From contig DAOVGK010000020.1 of assembly GCA_030672445.1 (NCBI GenBank), positions 1 through 27,078 on the forward strand: a stretch of 27,078 nucleotides of DNA. Reading direction: 5' to 3'. A program made the translations under genes and the position numbers. Under the pieces are notes generated by a model. The model was given only the letters and a program-made list of their open reading frames with translations. It did not search any database and was not told the DNA's origin. Numbering within the stretch: the stretch's first letter is position 1; each line of letters begins with the position of its first letter. This stretch comes from Candidatus Aerophobota bacterium (GTDB lineage: Bacteria; Aerophobota; Aerophobia; Aerophobales; AE-B3A). Shown here piece by piece: positions 6,756 to 14,119 of this stretch.

Positions 6756-7799
6756 ATGGAAAAAAGGATGATGAAAGCAGCTCGGCTGCATAAAGTGGGT
6801 GAGCCTTTTCGTATTGAAGAAGTTCCTCTGCCCGAGGTAGGTTTAGGTGAGGTGTTGGTGCGGGTTAAATTCTGCGGAATCTGCGGTTCAGATCTACAAA
6901 GAGTTGCCGGCGTTACTCGCACCGCTTATCTTCCCATCACTCTGGGTCACGAAATCTCGGGACAGATAGCAGCGGTAAGTAAGGAGATAAAGAACTGGAA
7001 GGTGGGAGATCGAGTTACCTTTAGTGGTATGCTTAATTGTGGTTTCTGTTATAACTGTTTAAATGGAAAAGATTACATCTGCGAGAATAGGAGATTTATT
7101 GGAATCCATGCTGACGGAGGGTTTGCCCGGTTCGTAAAAGCAAAGGCAGACAAATTGGTCAGGCTTCCCCCAGAGGTTTCTTTTGAAGAGGGGGCATTGG
7201 TTGAACCAGCGGGTTCACCTTTCCACGCTCTTACACGGCGGGCTAAATTGACCCCAGGAGAGACAGTGGCTGTCTACGGCGCTGGAGGAATAGGAGTTTT
7301 TGCTATTTGCTTGGCCAAATTGTGCGGAGCGGCCAAAGTCATAGCGGTGGATATTAAAGATGAGGTGCTGGAAAGAGCAAAGGCATTCGGAGCTGATCAG
7401 CTAATCAATGCAGCTCGAGCAGACCCGGTAAAAAGAATTAAACAGATATCCCCAGGAGGAGCAGACCTGGCAGTAGAGTGTGTGGGAACCAGGGAGGCAG
7501 TAGCTAATAGTGTTAAGAGTCTCCGAATGGGAGGAAGAGCCGTGGTGCTAGGTCTAGGCCCCGAGGAAATTAAGCTAGTACCATCCACAATATTTGTTAG
7601 AAGCGAGTTTGAACTAATTGGTTCCTATGCTTACTCAACTGCTGAGCTACAACGAATTGTTAACTTGATCTCGGAGGGCCGGCTGGATATTTCCGCGGCT
7701 GTGAGTGAGAAGACTTCTTTGGATAGAATTAATGAGGCTTTCGATCGCTTCAGGAAAAAAATTGGTAATCCTGTACGTATCTTAGTTTCTCCAGAATAA
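6756..7799 (+). CDS. Zinc-dependent alcohol/polyol dehydrogenase (MDR family)
   Basis: 347-residue medium-chain dehydrogenase of the sorbitol/threonine dehydrogenase type; it would oxidise a secondary alcohol of a polyol or sugar with NAD(P). Catalytic zinc ligands fit Cys40 in 'CGICGSD', His65-Glu66 in 'LGHE' and Glu150 in 'VEPAG'. The structural zinc lobe is complete (Cys95, 98, 101, 109). The nucleotide-binding loop is 'GAGGIG' (175-180), with an acidic Asp after the next strand ('VIAVD'), which favours NAD. The ATG at 6756 has AGG 7 nt upstream; ATGs at 6768 and 6771 are in-frame alternatives and 'MKAARLHKVGE' would be a typical family start. The gene lies just after repeat copy 1, whose end provides the sequence before the start. 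Confidence 0.92.
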   Translation: MEKRMMKAARLHKVGEPFRIEEVPLPEVGLGEVLVRVKFCGICGSDLQRVAGVTRTAYLPITLGHEISGQIAAVSKEIKNWKVGDRVTFSGMLNCGFCYNCLNGKDYICENRRFIGIHADGGFARFVKAKADKLVRLPPEVSFEEGALVEPAGSPFHALTRRAKLTPGETVAVYGAGGIGVFAICLAKLCGAAKVIAVDIKDEVLERAKAFGADQLINAARADPVKRIKQISPGGADLAVECVGTREAVANSVKSLRMGGRAVVLGLGPEEIKLVPSTIFVRSEFELIGSYAYSTAELQRIVNLISEGRLDISAAVSEKTSLDRINEAFDRFRKKIGNPVRILVSPE

Positions 7800-7878
7800 A
7801 AATCAGGCAGGCAAATTAGAACTTTATAAGTGACTGAAAGAAAAATACAATGATATTATCCGAAAAGGAGGACGGGTG

Positions 7879-7959
7879 ATGGAGGTATTCAGGGGAGGAA
7901 AAGTCAATAATTATCTTGCCATAGGCTTGAGGAAGACCCAAATAATGATTTGCTATTGA
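7879..7959 (+). other. Short orphan frame with a strong ribosome-binding site
   Basis: AAAAGGAGG sits 8 nt before an ATG that opens a 26-codon frame beginning MEVFRGGKVNNYLAIGL and ending TGA at 7957-7959, inside the 3' end of the convergent larA gene. No family is recognised. The strong Shine-Dalgarno site with such a short frame suggests either a small protein or the first codons of a gene whose remainder was deleted, in keeping with other truncated genes nearby. Confidence 0.3.
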
Positions 7960-9227
7960 AATCTAGGAAGCACATCACCTCCGTAATCTATAACCCCTAT
8001 TTTTGCTCTTTTCCCCTCTTTTTTTAGAGCAATTTCCAGTGCCTCCTTTATAGTTTCGGCGTGCCTGAATCCCAACTTTCCCTTTTGTTCTACCGACAAC
8101 CCTTCTGAGACACAAATAACGTCGGAGCGCTCCATTATTAACGCGTGTTGAAGTAAAGTAGAGGCACAAACTAAATCCTCAATCTTATTTTCTTTGATCA
8201 GTTTCTTTATATCCTCATATGGTTTATCCCCATATTTTTCAAACTCAGAATGGGTGGGGGAGATGCCATCGGGGAAAGGAGCTAAGAAAATGATGGTACC
8301 TTTTTCTCTAAGGCCATACTGAGCATAAGAAAGGGGCTTGAGACCCTGCCAATAATCTATGTCTACTGGATAAGCACTTACTATAACGATATTGGCTAAA
8401 TCGGGTATCTTGCGCTCGTAAACTCTCTTTGCTACCTTCACCCCCTCTCTATGAGCTTCAACTTGGTCACCAGAAGCAACTTTGACTATCTCTTTCCTGC
8501 TATTAAGTACCACATTAACAATGAAATTCAACTTTACAATTTCTGCCACTTTCTCCATCTCCAGTCTTACCTCATTTTCTGTATTTCCTACCAGCTTAAG
8601 GAATTCATTTTTATACATTGGGAGAAGATGGGTTTTTCCAGTGGTTTCCCAGGAACAAATTCCTGGTTGAACCGCTTTACCTCCTCCTCCATACCCGGCA
8701 AGACAGTGAGGAACAATACTACCCACTGCTATTAAGTAGTCTGCCTGGTGGGCGAGTTTATTTACGCTAACAGGTATACCACTGGGAGTTGAGCCTATAT
8801 TAACAAAATTGGTTTTATCCTTCCACTCGTGGTTTACAACCTTTACTCTTTCGGTTACCTCCTTTCCATAACAATCTTCTATTTCTTTCTCACTCATATA
8901 ACGATGAGTTCCCAGGGCAACAAGAACCGTTATATCCTCATCCGGAATGCCTGCCTTATTTAGCTCATCCAGGACCACAGGAAATATTCTTTCCCTGGGG
9001 GTGGGTCGGGTTATATCGTCCCCTATAATAACAACTTTCATTCCCCTTTTTACCTGTTGAGATAGAGGAGCTGAAGAAATGGGATTTTTTAGCGACTCTC
9101 TGATTGACCCTCTCTCATCCTTTAATCCGGGGAGATCCTCCGGCCTTATAATATATATAAGATTTTCCCGAGGAATCTTTATCTCAACCTTCCTCTCTTT
9201 ATACCTCAAGGTTAACTTCTCTTCCAT
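7953..9227 (-). CDS. larA: LarA-family nickel-pincer racemase/epimerase
   Basis: 424-residue protein of the lactate racemase family (former DUF2088). LarA uses a nickel pincer nucleotide bound covalently to Lys to move a hydride at an alpha-hydroxy acid. The residues described for the Lactiplantibacillus plantarum enzyme are all present at the same positions here: His108 ('ALGTHRY'), His174 ('IVPHCLAGYG'), the cofactor Lys184 ('GGGGKAVQPG') and nickel-ligand His200 ('TGKTH'), with 'DDITRP' (70-75) near the N-terminus. Many homologues act on larger hydroxy acids, so the substrate may be a sugar acid rather than lactate. Cofactor-synthesis genes larB, larC and larE are not in the window. It is transcribed away from a 2-hydroxyacid dehydrogenase remnant and has its own good promoter. 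Confidence 0.9.
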   Translation of the reverse strand: MEEKLTLRYKERKVEIKIPRENLIYIIRPEDLPGLKDERGSIRESLKNPISSAPLSQQVKRGMKVVIIGDDITRPTPRERIFPVVLDELNKAGIPDEDITVLVALGTHRYMSEKEIEDCYGKEVTERVKVVNHEWKDKTNFVNIGSTPSGIPVSVNKLAHQADYLIAVGSIVPHCLAGYGGGGKAVQPGICSWETTGKTHLLPMYKNEFLKLVGNTENEVRLEMEKVAEIVKLNFIVNVVLNSRKEIVKVASGDQVEAHREGVKVAKRVYERKIPDLANIVIVSAYPVDIDYWQGLKPLSYAQYGLREKGTIIFLAPFPDGISPTHSEFEKYGDKPYEDIKKLIKENKIEDLVCASTLLQHALIMERSDVICVSEGLSVEQKGKLGFRHAETIKEALEIALKKEGKRAKIGVIDYGGDVLPRFQ

Positions 9228-9270
9228 TTCTTCCCCCTTTTCTTACCTGTTGACCTACAGATTTGTTCAC

Positions 9271-9299
9271 ATTCTATAAGGTATTTGCCCCTGCGTCAA
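9271..9299 (-). promoter_or_regulatory. Promoter of larA
   Basis: On the - strand TTGACG (9299-9294), a 17-bp spacer and TAGAAT (9276-9271) give one mismatch from consensus in each box. Transcription would begin near 9264, about 37 nt before the larA ATG at 9227. One arm of the 16-bp inverted repeat lies 7 bp upstream of the -35 box. Confidence 0.75.
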
Positions 9300-9306
9300 T
9301 TTGTTA

Positions 9307-9322
9307 TCTTTCTAGTTTCGGA
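9307..9322. promoter_or_regulatory. Operator-like arm O1 of a 16-bp inverted repeat
   Basis: TCTTTCTAGTTTCGGA is the exact reverse complement of 9412-9427, 89 bp away. O1 also lies within its own near-palindrome, CTAGTTTC-G-GAAACTGG (9312-9328), as expected for a dimeric regulator. It sits just upstream of the larA -35 box and about 25 bp upstream of the opposite promoter. No regulator gene is in the window. The binding protein is unknown. Confidence 0.6.
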
Positions 9323-9346
9323 AACTGGGGATTATTCCTACTTTTC

Positions 9347-9374
9347 TTGACAGGGTGAGGAGATTATATAAAAT
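9347..9374 (+). promoter_or_regulatory. Promoter of the hydroxyacid dehydrogenase remnant
   Basis: Consensus TTGACA (9347-9352), a 16-bp spacer and TAAAAT (9369-9374, one mismatch). The start of transcription would be near 9381, giving a leader of about 55 nt that contains operator arm O2. The promoter remains strong although the gene it serves is broken. Confidence 0.7.
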
Positions 9375-9411
9375 TCAAAAAGAATTATACCTTACAAACC
9401 TTAAAGAACTG

Positions 9412-9427
9412 TCCGAAACTAGAAAGA
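9412..9427. promoter_or_regulatory. Operator-like arm O2 of a 16-bp inverted repeat
   Basis: TCCGAAACTAGAAAGA is the perfect inverse of O1. It lies downstream of the + strand promoter and 9 bp before the GTG start at 9437, where a bound repressor would block elongation or initiation. Together O1 and O2 bracket the + promoter, the usual geometry for repression by looping. Confidence 0.6.
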
Positions 9428-9436
9428 AAAATTAAA

Positions 9437-9767
9437 GTGAGATCTCCTGTGAAAAAAGTGCTTTTATCCCAACCTATTCATGAAGCCGGAATGAAATTGC
9501 TGGAAGGAAAAGTTGAAATAATCATCGCTCCGGACACCTCTGAGGAAACAATGCGCAAATTATGCAGAGATGTTCAGGGAATTATACTGCGCACTACTTC
9601 CCGGGTGAGCAAAGAGGTAATTGCAGAAGCAAAAGGCCTTCAAATTATCTCACGCACAGGCAATCCTCGATTTTTTTTCGGGTGAGCTCCCAGAGAATAT
9701 CTTTAACAGAAAGGGGTTAGAAGAAGCTGACTTTATCAAAGAAGACCAACTTGTTAAAAAAATTTAA
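9437..9767 (+). pseudogene. D-2-hydroxyacid dehydrogenase remnant (middle deleted)
   Basis: The frame from GTG 9437 encodes about 75 residues matching the N-terminal catalytic domain of D-isomer 2-hydroxyacid dehydrogenases (phosphoglycerate dehydrogenase type: 'VKKVLLSQPIHEAGMKLL', 'GIILRTTSRVSKEVI', 'LQIISRTG'), then runs off to a stop at 9683-9685. The following sequence in another frame, to TAA 9765-9767, reads 'FFSGELPENIFN...', like the last residues of such an enzyme. The entire NAD-binding domain (about 200 residues of about 320) is missing. Removing one T from the T8 run at 9671-9678 makes one frame of about 109 codons. It is divergent from larA and under a paired operator, so the intact ancestor probably worked on the same hydroxy acid. 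Confidence 0.78.
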
Positions 9768-9785
9768 AATGAAGGAGCCTTTTGA

Positions 9786-10607
9786 TTGAATAAAAAATCC
9801 TATATATTAGCGTTAGATATAGGAACATCTTCGCTAAAAGTTGGATTGTTTAATAGAAATCTTCAGATGTTAACTACACGCAGGGCTGAATATTCTTACC
9901 GTTCGTTTGGAATGTGTTTCCAGATAGAGCCAGAAATGGTATGGAAAGCCTTTCTGAAAGTGATGGAAGAGCTGAGAGATTATTTGAACAAGGTGGAGCT
10001 AGTTGTACAATGTGTGTTCAGTCCCGCCTTGATGGCCTTGGATGAGGATGGCAACGCTCTTTACCCTGCCATTATTCACTGGGATAGAAGAAGTGTTAAA
10101 CAGGCTAAAGAGGCCCTGGCTAAGGTGGGCAAGGAAAAGTTTCTTCACATAGCCGGTAACATACCCTATCCTGGAGGTATCTCTGTAACCAGTATCCTGT
10201 GGCTTAAGCAAAAGAAAAAAAAGGTTTTTGAAAAAGCCTTTAAATTTGGTCATATGAACACATTTTTTGTGAAAAGACTCACCAATAAATGGCTTATGTT
10301 TGATATTACAACGGGTGGATTTGCCCTGGAGTGGTTCCGCTCCCAGTTCTGCAGAGAAATGAGCCAAGAGGAATTTTACAACTCATATCTTAGAAAACTC
10401 CTGGAGAAGAAGGGAAGCTGCCAGGTTAACTTCAATCCTTATCTTGCTGGGTTGGGCAGCACGAGTAAATCGTTCAATGCTTATCGTAGCTTGGATGGCG
10501 AGAAAGAGGCCTCCCTGGGCAAGCTCGCTTCTCGCCGAGAAACAATCACGTATAGTGCCCCGGCAAGATCAGTGACCACTTTCTACGCCCACGAAACTAG
10601 AGGCTAA
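9786..10607 (+). pseudogene. FGGY carbohydrate kinase remnant, internally deleted and 3' replaced
   Basis: TTG start at 9786 with AAGGAG upstream. Residues 1-175 match the N-terminal domain of an FGGY kinase ('ILALDIGTSSLKVGLFN', 'PAIIHWDRRS', then 'FFVKRLTNKW' where a lineage-typical TG or TN-x-W is expected). Residue 176 onward jumps in frame to the C-terminal domain ('GGFALEWFRSQFCREMS', 'FNPYLAG'), so more than 100 central residues, including the catalytic Asp region, are lost. From about base 10452 the frame continues for 51 codons through unrelated GC-rich DNA to the stop at 10605-10607, and the kinase's last 150 or so residues are gone. This is a different kinase from the intact xylulokinase at 14120. 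Not expected to be active. Confidence 0.82.
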
Positions 10608-10684
10608 GTGGCTGAGCATCTGAGGATAACGCATTTACGACCCCAAAGAGGAGGACGACGCTCAGCAGAGGATTACTGGCAGCA
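10452..10684. other. GC-rich segment of unknown origin with inverted repeats
   Basis: This segment joins the kinase remnant to repeat copy 4. It is richer in G and C than its surroundings and shows two short perfect inverted repeats: GGCGAGAA (10497-10504) with TTCTCGCC (10529-10536), and GCTGAGC (10611-10617) with GCTCAGC (10660-10666). No protein family is recognised in any frame; the kinase frame happens to stay open to 10607. It could be the inside of another mobile element or a piece of a structured RNA gene. Only the structure can be supported. Confidence 0.4.
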
Positions 10685-10730
10685 CCTGGGAAGCATTAGT
10701 ATTTAGAAGATTTGTACCGGCATCGAGTCT
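10685..10730 (+). repeat. Short non-coding repeat family, copy 4 (left end only)
   Basis: Starting CCTGGGAAGCATTAGTATTT, this matches the left ends of copies 1-3 through 'ATCGAG', then stops abruptly at a permease gene fragment. The core and right end are absent. The break coincides with the 5' truncation of the malG fragment, so one deletion probably removed both. Confidence 0.65.
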
Positions 10731-11144
10731 TTGATTATCACCTATCCTACATTTTTGATACCTTTTTGCACCTGGATTCTGATGGGTTATTTCAAGACCA
10801 TTCCCAAGGAGATAGAAGAGTGCGCCATGATCGATGGTTGCTCACGGATGAGAGCATTTGTGCAGGTAGTTCTACCTCTTGCCTCCCCCGGGATCATATC
10901 AGCGAGCATATTTGCCTTTACTCTATCCTGGATACAGTTCTTATATCCCTTAACTTTTATCCAGGATGAGTCAATAAAGCCGCTAGTGGTGGCAATTCCA
11001 ACTGCATACGCCTTCGGCGATGTATTCTTTTGGGACCGACTGATGGCGGCGGCGATTTTGGCTTCTTTACCCTTGGCCATAGTCTATGCCTTTTTGCAAA
11101 AATACTATATTTCGAGTCTGACAGCTGGGGTAGTCAAATATTAA
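10731..11144 (+). pseudogene. MalG-type ABC permease, 5'-truncated
   Basis: Encodes only the last 137 or so residues of a MalG-type sugar permease: the fourth helix region 'FLIPFCTWILMGYFKTIP', the EAA loop 'EECAMIDGCSRMRAFVQVVLP' and the closing helices ending 'YYISSLTAGVVKY'. A normal protein has about 275 residues, so the N-terminal half with its first membrane segments is missing. The TTG at 10731 has no ribosome-binding site; the sequence before it is repeat copy 4. It differs from the intact MalG at 2919-3767 (shared core, different residues), so it marks a second, lost transporter rather than a recent duplicate. Confidence 0.87.
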
Positions 11145-11201
11145 AATAAGTTCTGCCAGCGAAAACAAATAAGTTGGTTAATTTACCAAAAGGAGGACAA
11201 G

Positions 11202-11957
11202 ATGATTGTCGACTGTGATATCCATATTTCTGCTCGAGGCGAAGAAGGAGAACTTGCGGTAGAGGGTCTGATGAGACTAATGGATGAAAATGGGGTAGAT
11301 AAAGCAATTACCTGGCCAATGGTCTCATATACCCGGCAAGTTGCTGAGGATAACCGGGCGATAGCTCAAGGGATGAAAAAATACCCGGAGAGGATCATCG
11401 GATTTGGGGGTTTGAATCCTCAACTGGGAATTGAACAAGCCAGGGATGAGCTAAAGAGATGTATCGAAGAATACGGAATGAAGGGATTCAAACTCAACGG
11501 GGCGCGGGATGGGTATTACATTGATGACCCTGAGCTTGCCTATCCTTTGATTGAAAAAGCATCTCAATCGGGGGTAGTATTAGCGTTTCACTCAGGTGTC
11601 AACGATCCAGCTAGGACGCATCCCTGGCGGATCGGGAATATAGCTAGATCATTTCCCGACACCAAGATTCTTATGGTTCATATGGGTGGGGCAGGTTCCC
11701 CTGGTTTGTATGATGCGGCGATAAAGATAGCGCAGCAATTTCCCAACATTAATCTTGTGGCCACTGAGGCTGACCCAAAGGCAGTTATCAAGGCCATCAA
11801 GGTTCTCGGAGCCGGTAGGGTCTGCTACGGTAGCGATGAACCATTTACCCTAATGAAGGTAGCATTAGCTATGTTCAAAGTATTGCTGGAGGACCTTTCC
11901 ACCTCTGATCGAGAGCTGATTATGGGCCAAAATATCCTCAGGATTCTATCTTCGTAA
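11202..11957 (+). CDS. Amidohydrolase-2 family TIM-barrel protein
   Basis: 251-residue metal-dependent hydrolase or decarboxylase of the amidohydrolase-2 group (relatives include ACMSD and gamma-resorcylate decarboxylase). The first strand is 'IVDCDIHIS': Asp6 and His8 are present but the second His of the usual HxH is Ser10. His130 ('LAFHSG'), His160 ('LMVHMGG') and Asp212 ('YGSDEPF') fit later metal or catalytic positions. The protein is shorter than the 280-330 residues common in the family. A perfect AAAGGAGG lies about 8 nt before the ATG. It follows the damaged permease by 57 nt and is upstream of the cupin, aldehyde dehydrogenase and xylulokinase genes. The substrate, probably a sugar lactone or carboxylate, is inference. 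Confidence 0.85.
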   Translation: MIVDCDIHISARGEEGELAVEGLMRLMDENGVDKAITWPMVSYTRQVAEDNRAIAQGMKKYPERIIGFGGLNPQLGIEQARDELKRCIEEYGMKGFKLNGARDGYYIDDPELAYPLIEKASQSGVVLAFHSGVNDPARTHPWRIGNIARSFPDTKILMVHMGGAGSPGLYDAAIKIAQQFPNINLVATEADPKAVIKAIKVLGAGRVCYGSDEPFTLMKVALAMFKVLLEDLSTSDRELIMGQNILRILSS

Positions 11958-12173
11958 ATCCCAAGGGAAGAAATGGATTTGGGTTTAGAAATCAAAGCTG
12001 GACTTTTCCCAAATTCTATCTAAGACCTTAAGCTTGGTCACGCGGAAAGTCCCTTTCTACTTTGTCGTCTGTAGGGTCCTTCTTTAATTCATCATCTTGG
12101 GAAAACCGTATCAGATTTTGAGAAAACTCCCAACGCGGGAGGTGTTAGCTAAAAATTTTAGGTAGGGATAAAA

Positions 12174-12572
12174 ATGTATAAAGTAAATATAGAAAACCTG
12201 CCGCCTGATACGTGCGAAAGATCATTCCGGTATTTAGCAAAAAATAAGCAGGGAGAGATTTTGCGGGATACTTATTTTTTGATAGACCCTGAAAATTCTC
12301 CCTCGCAAACCCTTAAGATGGGGTATACTATTGTCTATCCGGAGGGAAGAACAACAGGTCATTCCCATAATGATTTAGAAGAGGTTTATTTCGTCATATG
12401 TGGGCAGGGAAAGATGGTTATTGGCGAAGAGGAGTTTCCTATTAGAGAAGGAGATGCTTTCTATGTTCCTCCGGGACCATACCATGTAACTTATAACACC
12501 GGGATTTTGCCGCTACGTATCCTCTGGGTTACAGGAAAGGTTAAGATGGAAAATGACGTAAGCAAAAGATAA
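12174..12572 (+). CDS. Small cupin-domain protein
   Basis: 132-residue protein with one cupin barrel. Motif 1 reads 'GHSHNDLEEVYFVICGQGKM' with metal ligands His63, His65 and Glu69 or 70; motif 2 is 'EGDAFYVPPGPYHV' with His104. Single-cupin proteins next to sugar genes are often isomerases, epimerases or ligand sensors, and the reaction cannot be told from the sequence. The gene has GGTAGGGA before its ATG and is spaced 13 nt from the aldehyde dehydrogenase gene, so the two are surely one operon. The 216 bp before it contain no recognisable gene. Confidence 0.85.
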   Translation: MYKVNIENLPPDTCERSFRYLAKNKQGEILRDTYFLIDPENSPSQTLKMGYTIVYPEGRTTGHSHNDLEEVYFVICGQGKMVIGEEEFPIREGDAFYVPPGPYHVTYNTGILPLRILWVTGKVKMENDVSKR

Positions 12573-12585
12573 AGGATGCAAGACA

Positions 12586-14043
12586 ATGAGAAAACAGAAG
12601 ATATTAATTAATGGAGAATGGGTTGATTCATCGAGTGGCGAATGTCTGGAAGTGAGGAATCCGGCTACAAAGGAGGTTTTTGCTGAGGCTTCTCGTGCTT
12701 CCTCGCAGGATGTCGGAAAAGCTGCTCAGGCAGCTCAAACAGCCTTTTCTCTTTGGGCAAAGCTTTCCCCGGCAGAAAGGGCTAATTATCTTTACAAGGT
12801 AAGTGAGGTTATTCTCCAAAAAAGCGGCCAGATAGCAAGAACATTAACTACTGAACAGGGAAAACCACTTAAGGAAGCAGAAGGTGAGGTTAAAGGCTCA
12901 GCAGGAGTTATTCGTTACTTTGCCGAGGAAATTCAGAGAATATATGGAGATGTTATTCCCGCCAAAGAAGCCTACATTAAGAGTTTGCTCATCCGTCAAC
13001 CGATAGGAGTAGTAGCAGCCATTACCCCCTGGAATTATCCTGTTCAACTCCTTGCTTGGAAGGTAGGAGCTGCTCTGGCTGCTGGATGCACGGTAGTGGC
13101 CAAGCCTTCTTCTGGGACACCCTTGTCTCCCCTGGAGTTTTTAGGCTGTTTTGGGGATGCGAAAGTACCTGCTGGAGTAGTAAATGGGGTCGTTGGTCCG
13201 GGAAGGGTGGTGGGAGAGGCATTAATTAAAGATCCTGCAGTGAAAAAGGTAGCTTTCACTGGTTCTACAGAGACCGGAAAAAGAGTAATGAAAAAATGTA
13301 GCGAGAGTTTGAAATTGAAAAAAGTATCCCTGGAATTAGGTGGTCAGTCTCCTTTGATTATTTGTGCTGATGCTGATTTTGATAAAGCTATAAAGGGAGC
13401 AGTACGAAGATCGTTTCGAAATATGGGTCAGGTTTGCAATGCCGTAAATCGTATTTATGTTGACCAGGAAATTTATGATCAATTTATAGAGAAATTTGTG
13501 GAAGCAACAAGTAAATTGGTCATTGACAATGGCCTGGAGAATCCTTCTGCTGATCTTGGGCCTATGGTAAGTCAGGAGGCTCTTGATAAAGTGCTGGAGC
13601 ACATAGATGATGCAGTTAAAAAAGGAGGCCGTATTGTGTATGGTGGAGAAAAACCAGAGGGAGAAAAATATAAGAAGGGATTTTTCTTCAAGCCCACCAT
13701 TTTAGTAGATGTAAATCATGATATGCTCATAATGCAGGAAGAAACTTTTGGTCCGGCAGTTGGAGTGATGCCGTTTAAGAATCTATCCGAGGCGATCAGG
13801 CTGGCCAATGATACTCGGTATGGATTAGCTGGGTATTTGTACACCAACAATGTGCATATTATTTGTAGAGTATGCGAGGAATTAGATTGTGGTTCAATAG
13901 GGGTTAACAATGTAAACGTCGCAACTACAAATGTTCCTTATGGAGGATGGAAAGAAAGTGGACTGGGTAGGGAATTAGGTAGAGAAGGCCTGGAAGAATA
14001 TATGCAGATAAAACACATCAAGTTAGAATTTTTCGAGACATAA
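12586..14043 (+). CDS. NAD(P)-dependent aldehyde dehydrogenase
   Basis: 485-residue aldehyde dehydrogenase that oxidises an aldehyde to the carboxylic acid. All expected sites are visible: Asn150 in 'ITPWNYP', the cofactor Lys173 in 'VAKPSS', 'FTGSTETG' (225-231), the general base Glu250 in 'LELGGQSP', and the nucleophile Cys284 in 'NMGQVCNAVNR', then 'EETFGPAVGVMPF'. Length and motifs fit the succinate-semialdehyde, lactaldehyde and glycolaldehyde dehydrogenase group. The ATG at 12586 follows AAAGG. It lies between the cupin and xylulokinase genes, so a natural role is oxidising an aldehyde released by an aldolase in sugar breakdown; this is inference. Confidence 0.93.
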   Translation: MRKQKILINGEWVDSSSGECLEVRNPATKEVFAEASRASSQDVGKAAQAAQTAFSLWAKLSPAERANYLYKVSEVILQKSGQIARTLTTEQGKPLKEAEGEVKGSAGVIRYFAEEIQRIYGDVIPAKEAYIKSLLIRQPIGVVAAITPWNYPVQLLAWKVGAALAAGCTVVAKPSSGTPLSPLEFLGCFGDAKVPAGVVNGVVGPGRVVGEALIKDPAVKKVAFTGSTETGKRVMKKCSESLKLKKVSLELGGQSPLIICADADFDKAIKGAVRRSFRNMGQVCNAVNRIYVDQEIYDQFIEKFVEATSKLVIDNGLENPSADLGPMVSQEALDKVLEHIDDAVKKGGRIVYGGEKPEGEKYKKGFFFKPTILVDVNHDMLIMQEETFGPAVGVMPFKNLSEAIRLANDTRYGLAGYLYTNNVHIICRVCEELDCGSIGVNNVNVATTNVPYGGWKESGLGRELGREGLEEYMQIKHIKLEFFET

Positions 14044-14119
14044 TGATATATAGATACTTTGAATAAGAAAAAGTCGATTAGTTTTTTATACTTGTTATCA
14101 TTAAAAAGGTACACTGGTT

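Noticed and set aside
6741..6756. TTGACA at the edge of repeat copy 1 as a promoter for the zinc dehydrogenase
   Set aside because: At the proper spacing there is no -10 box, and the gene start at 6756 is only 8 bp away.
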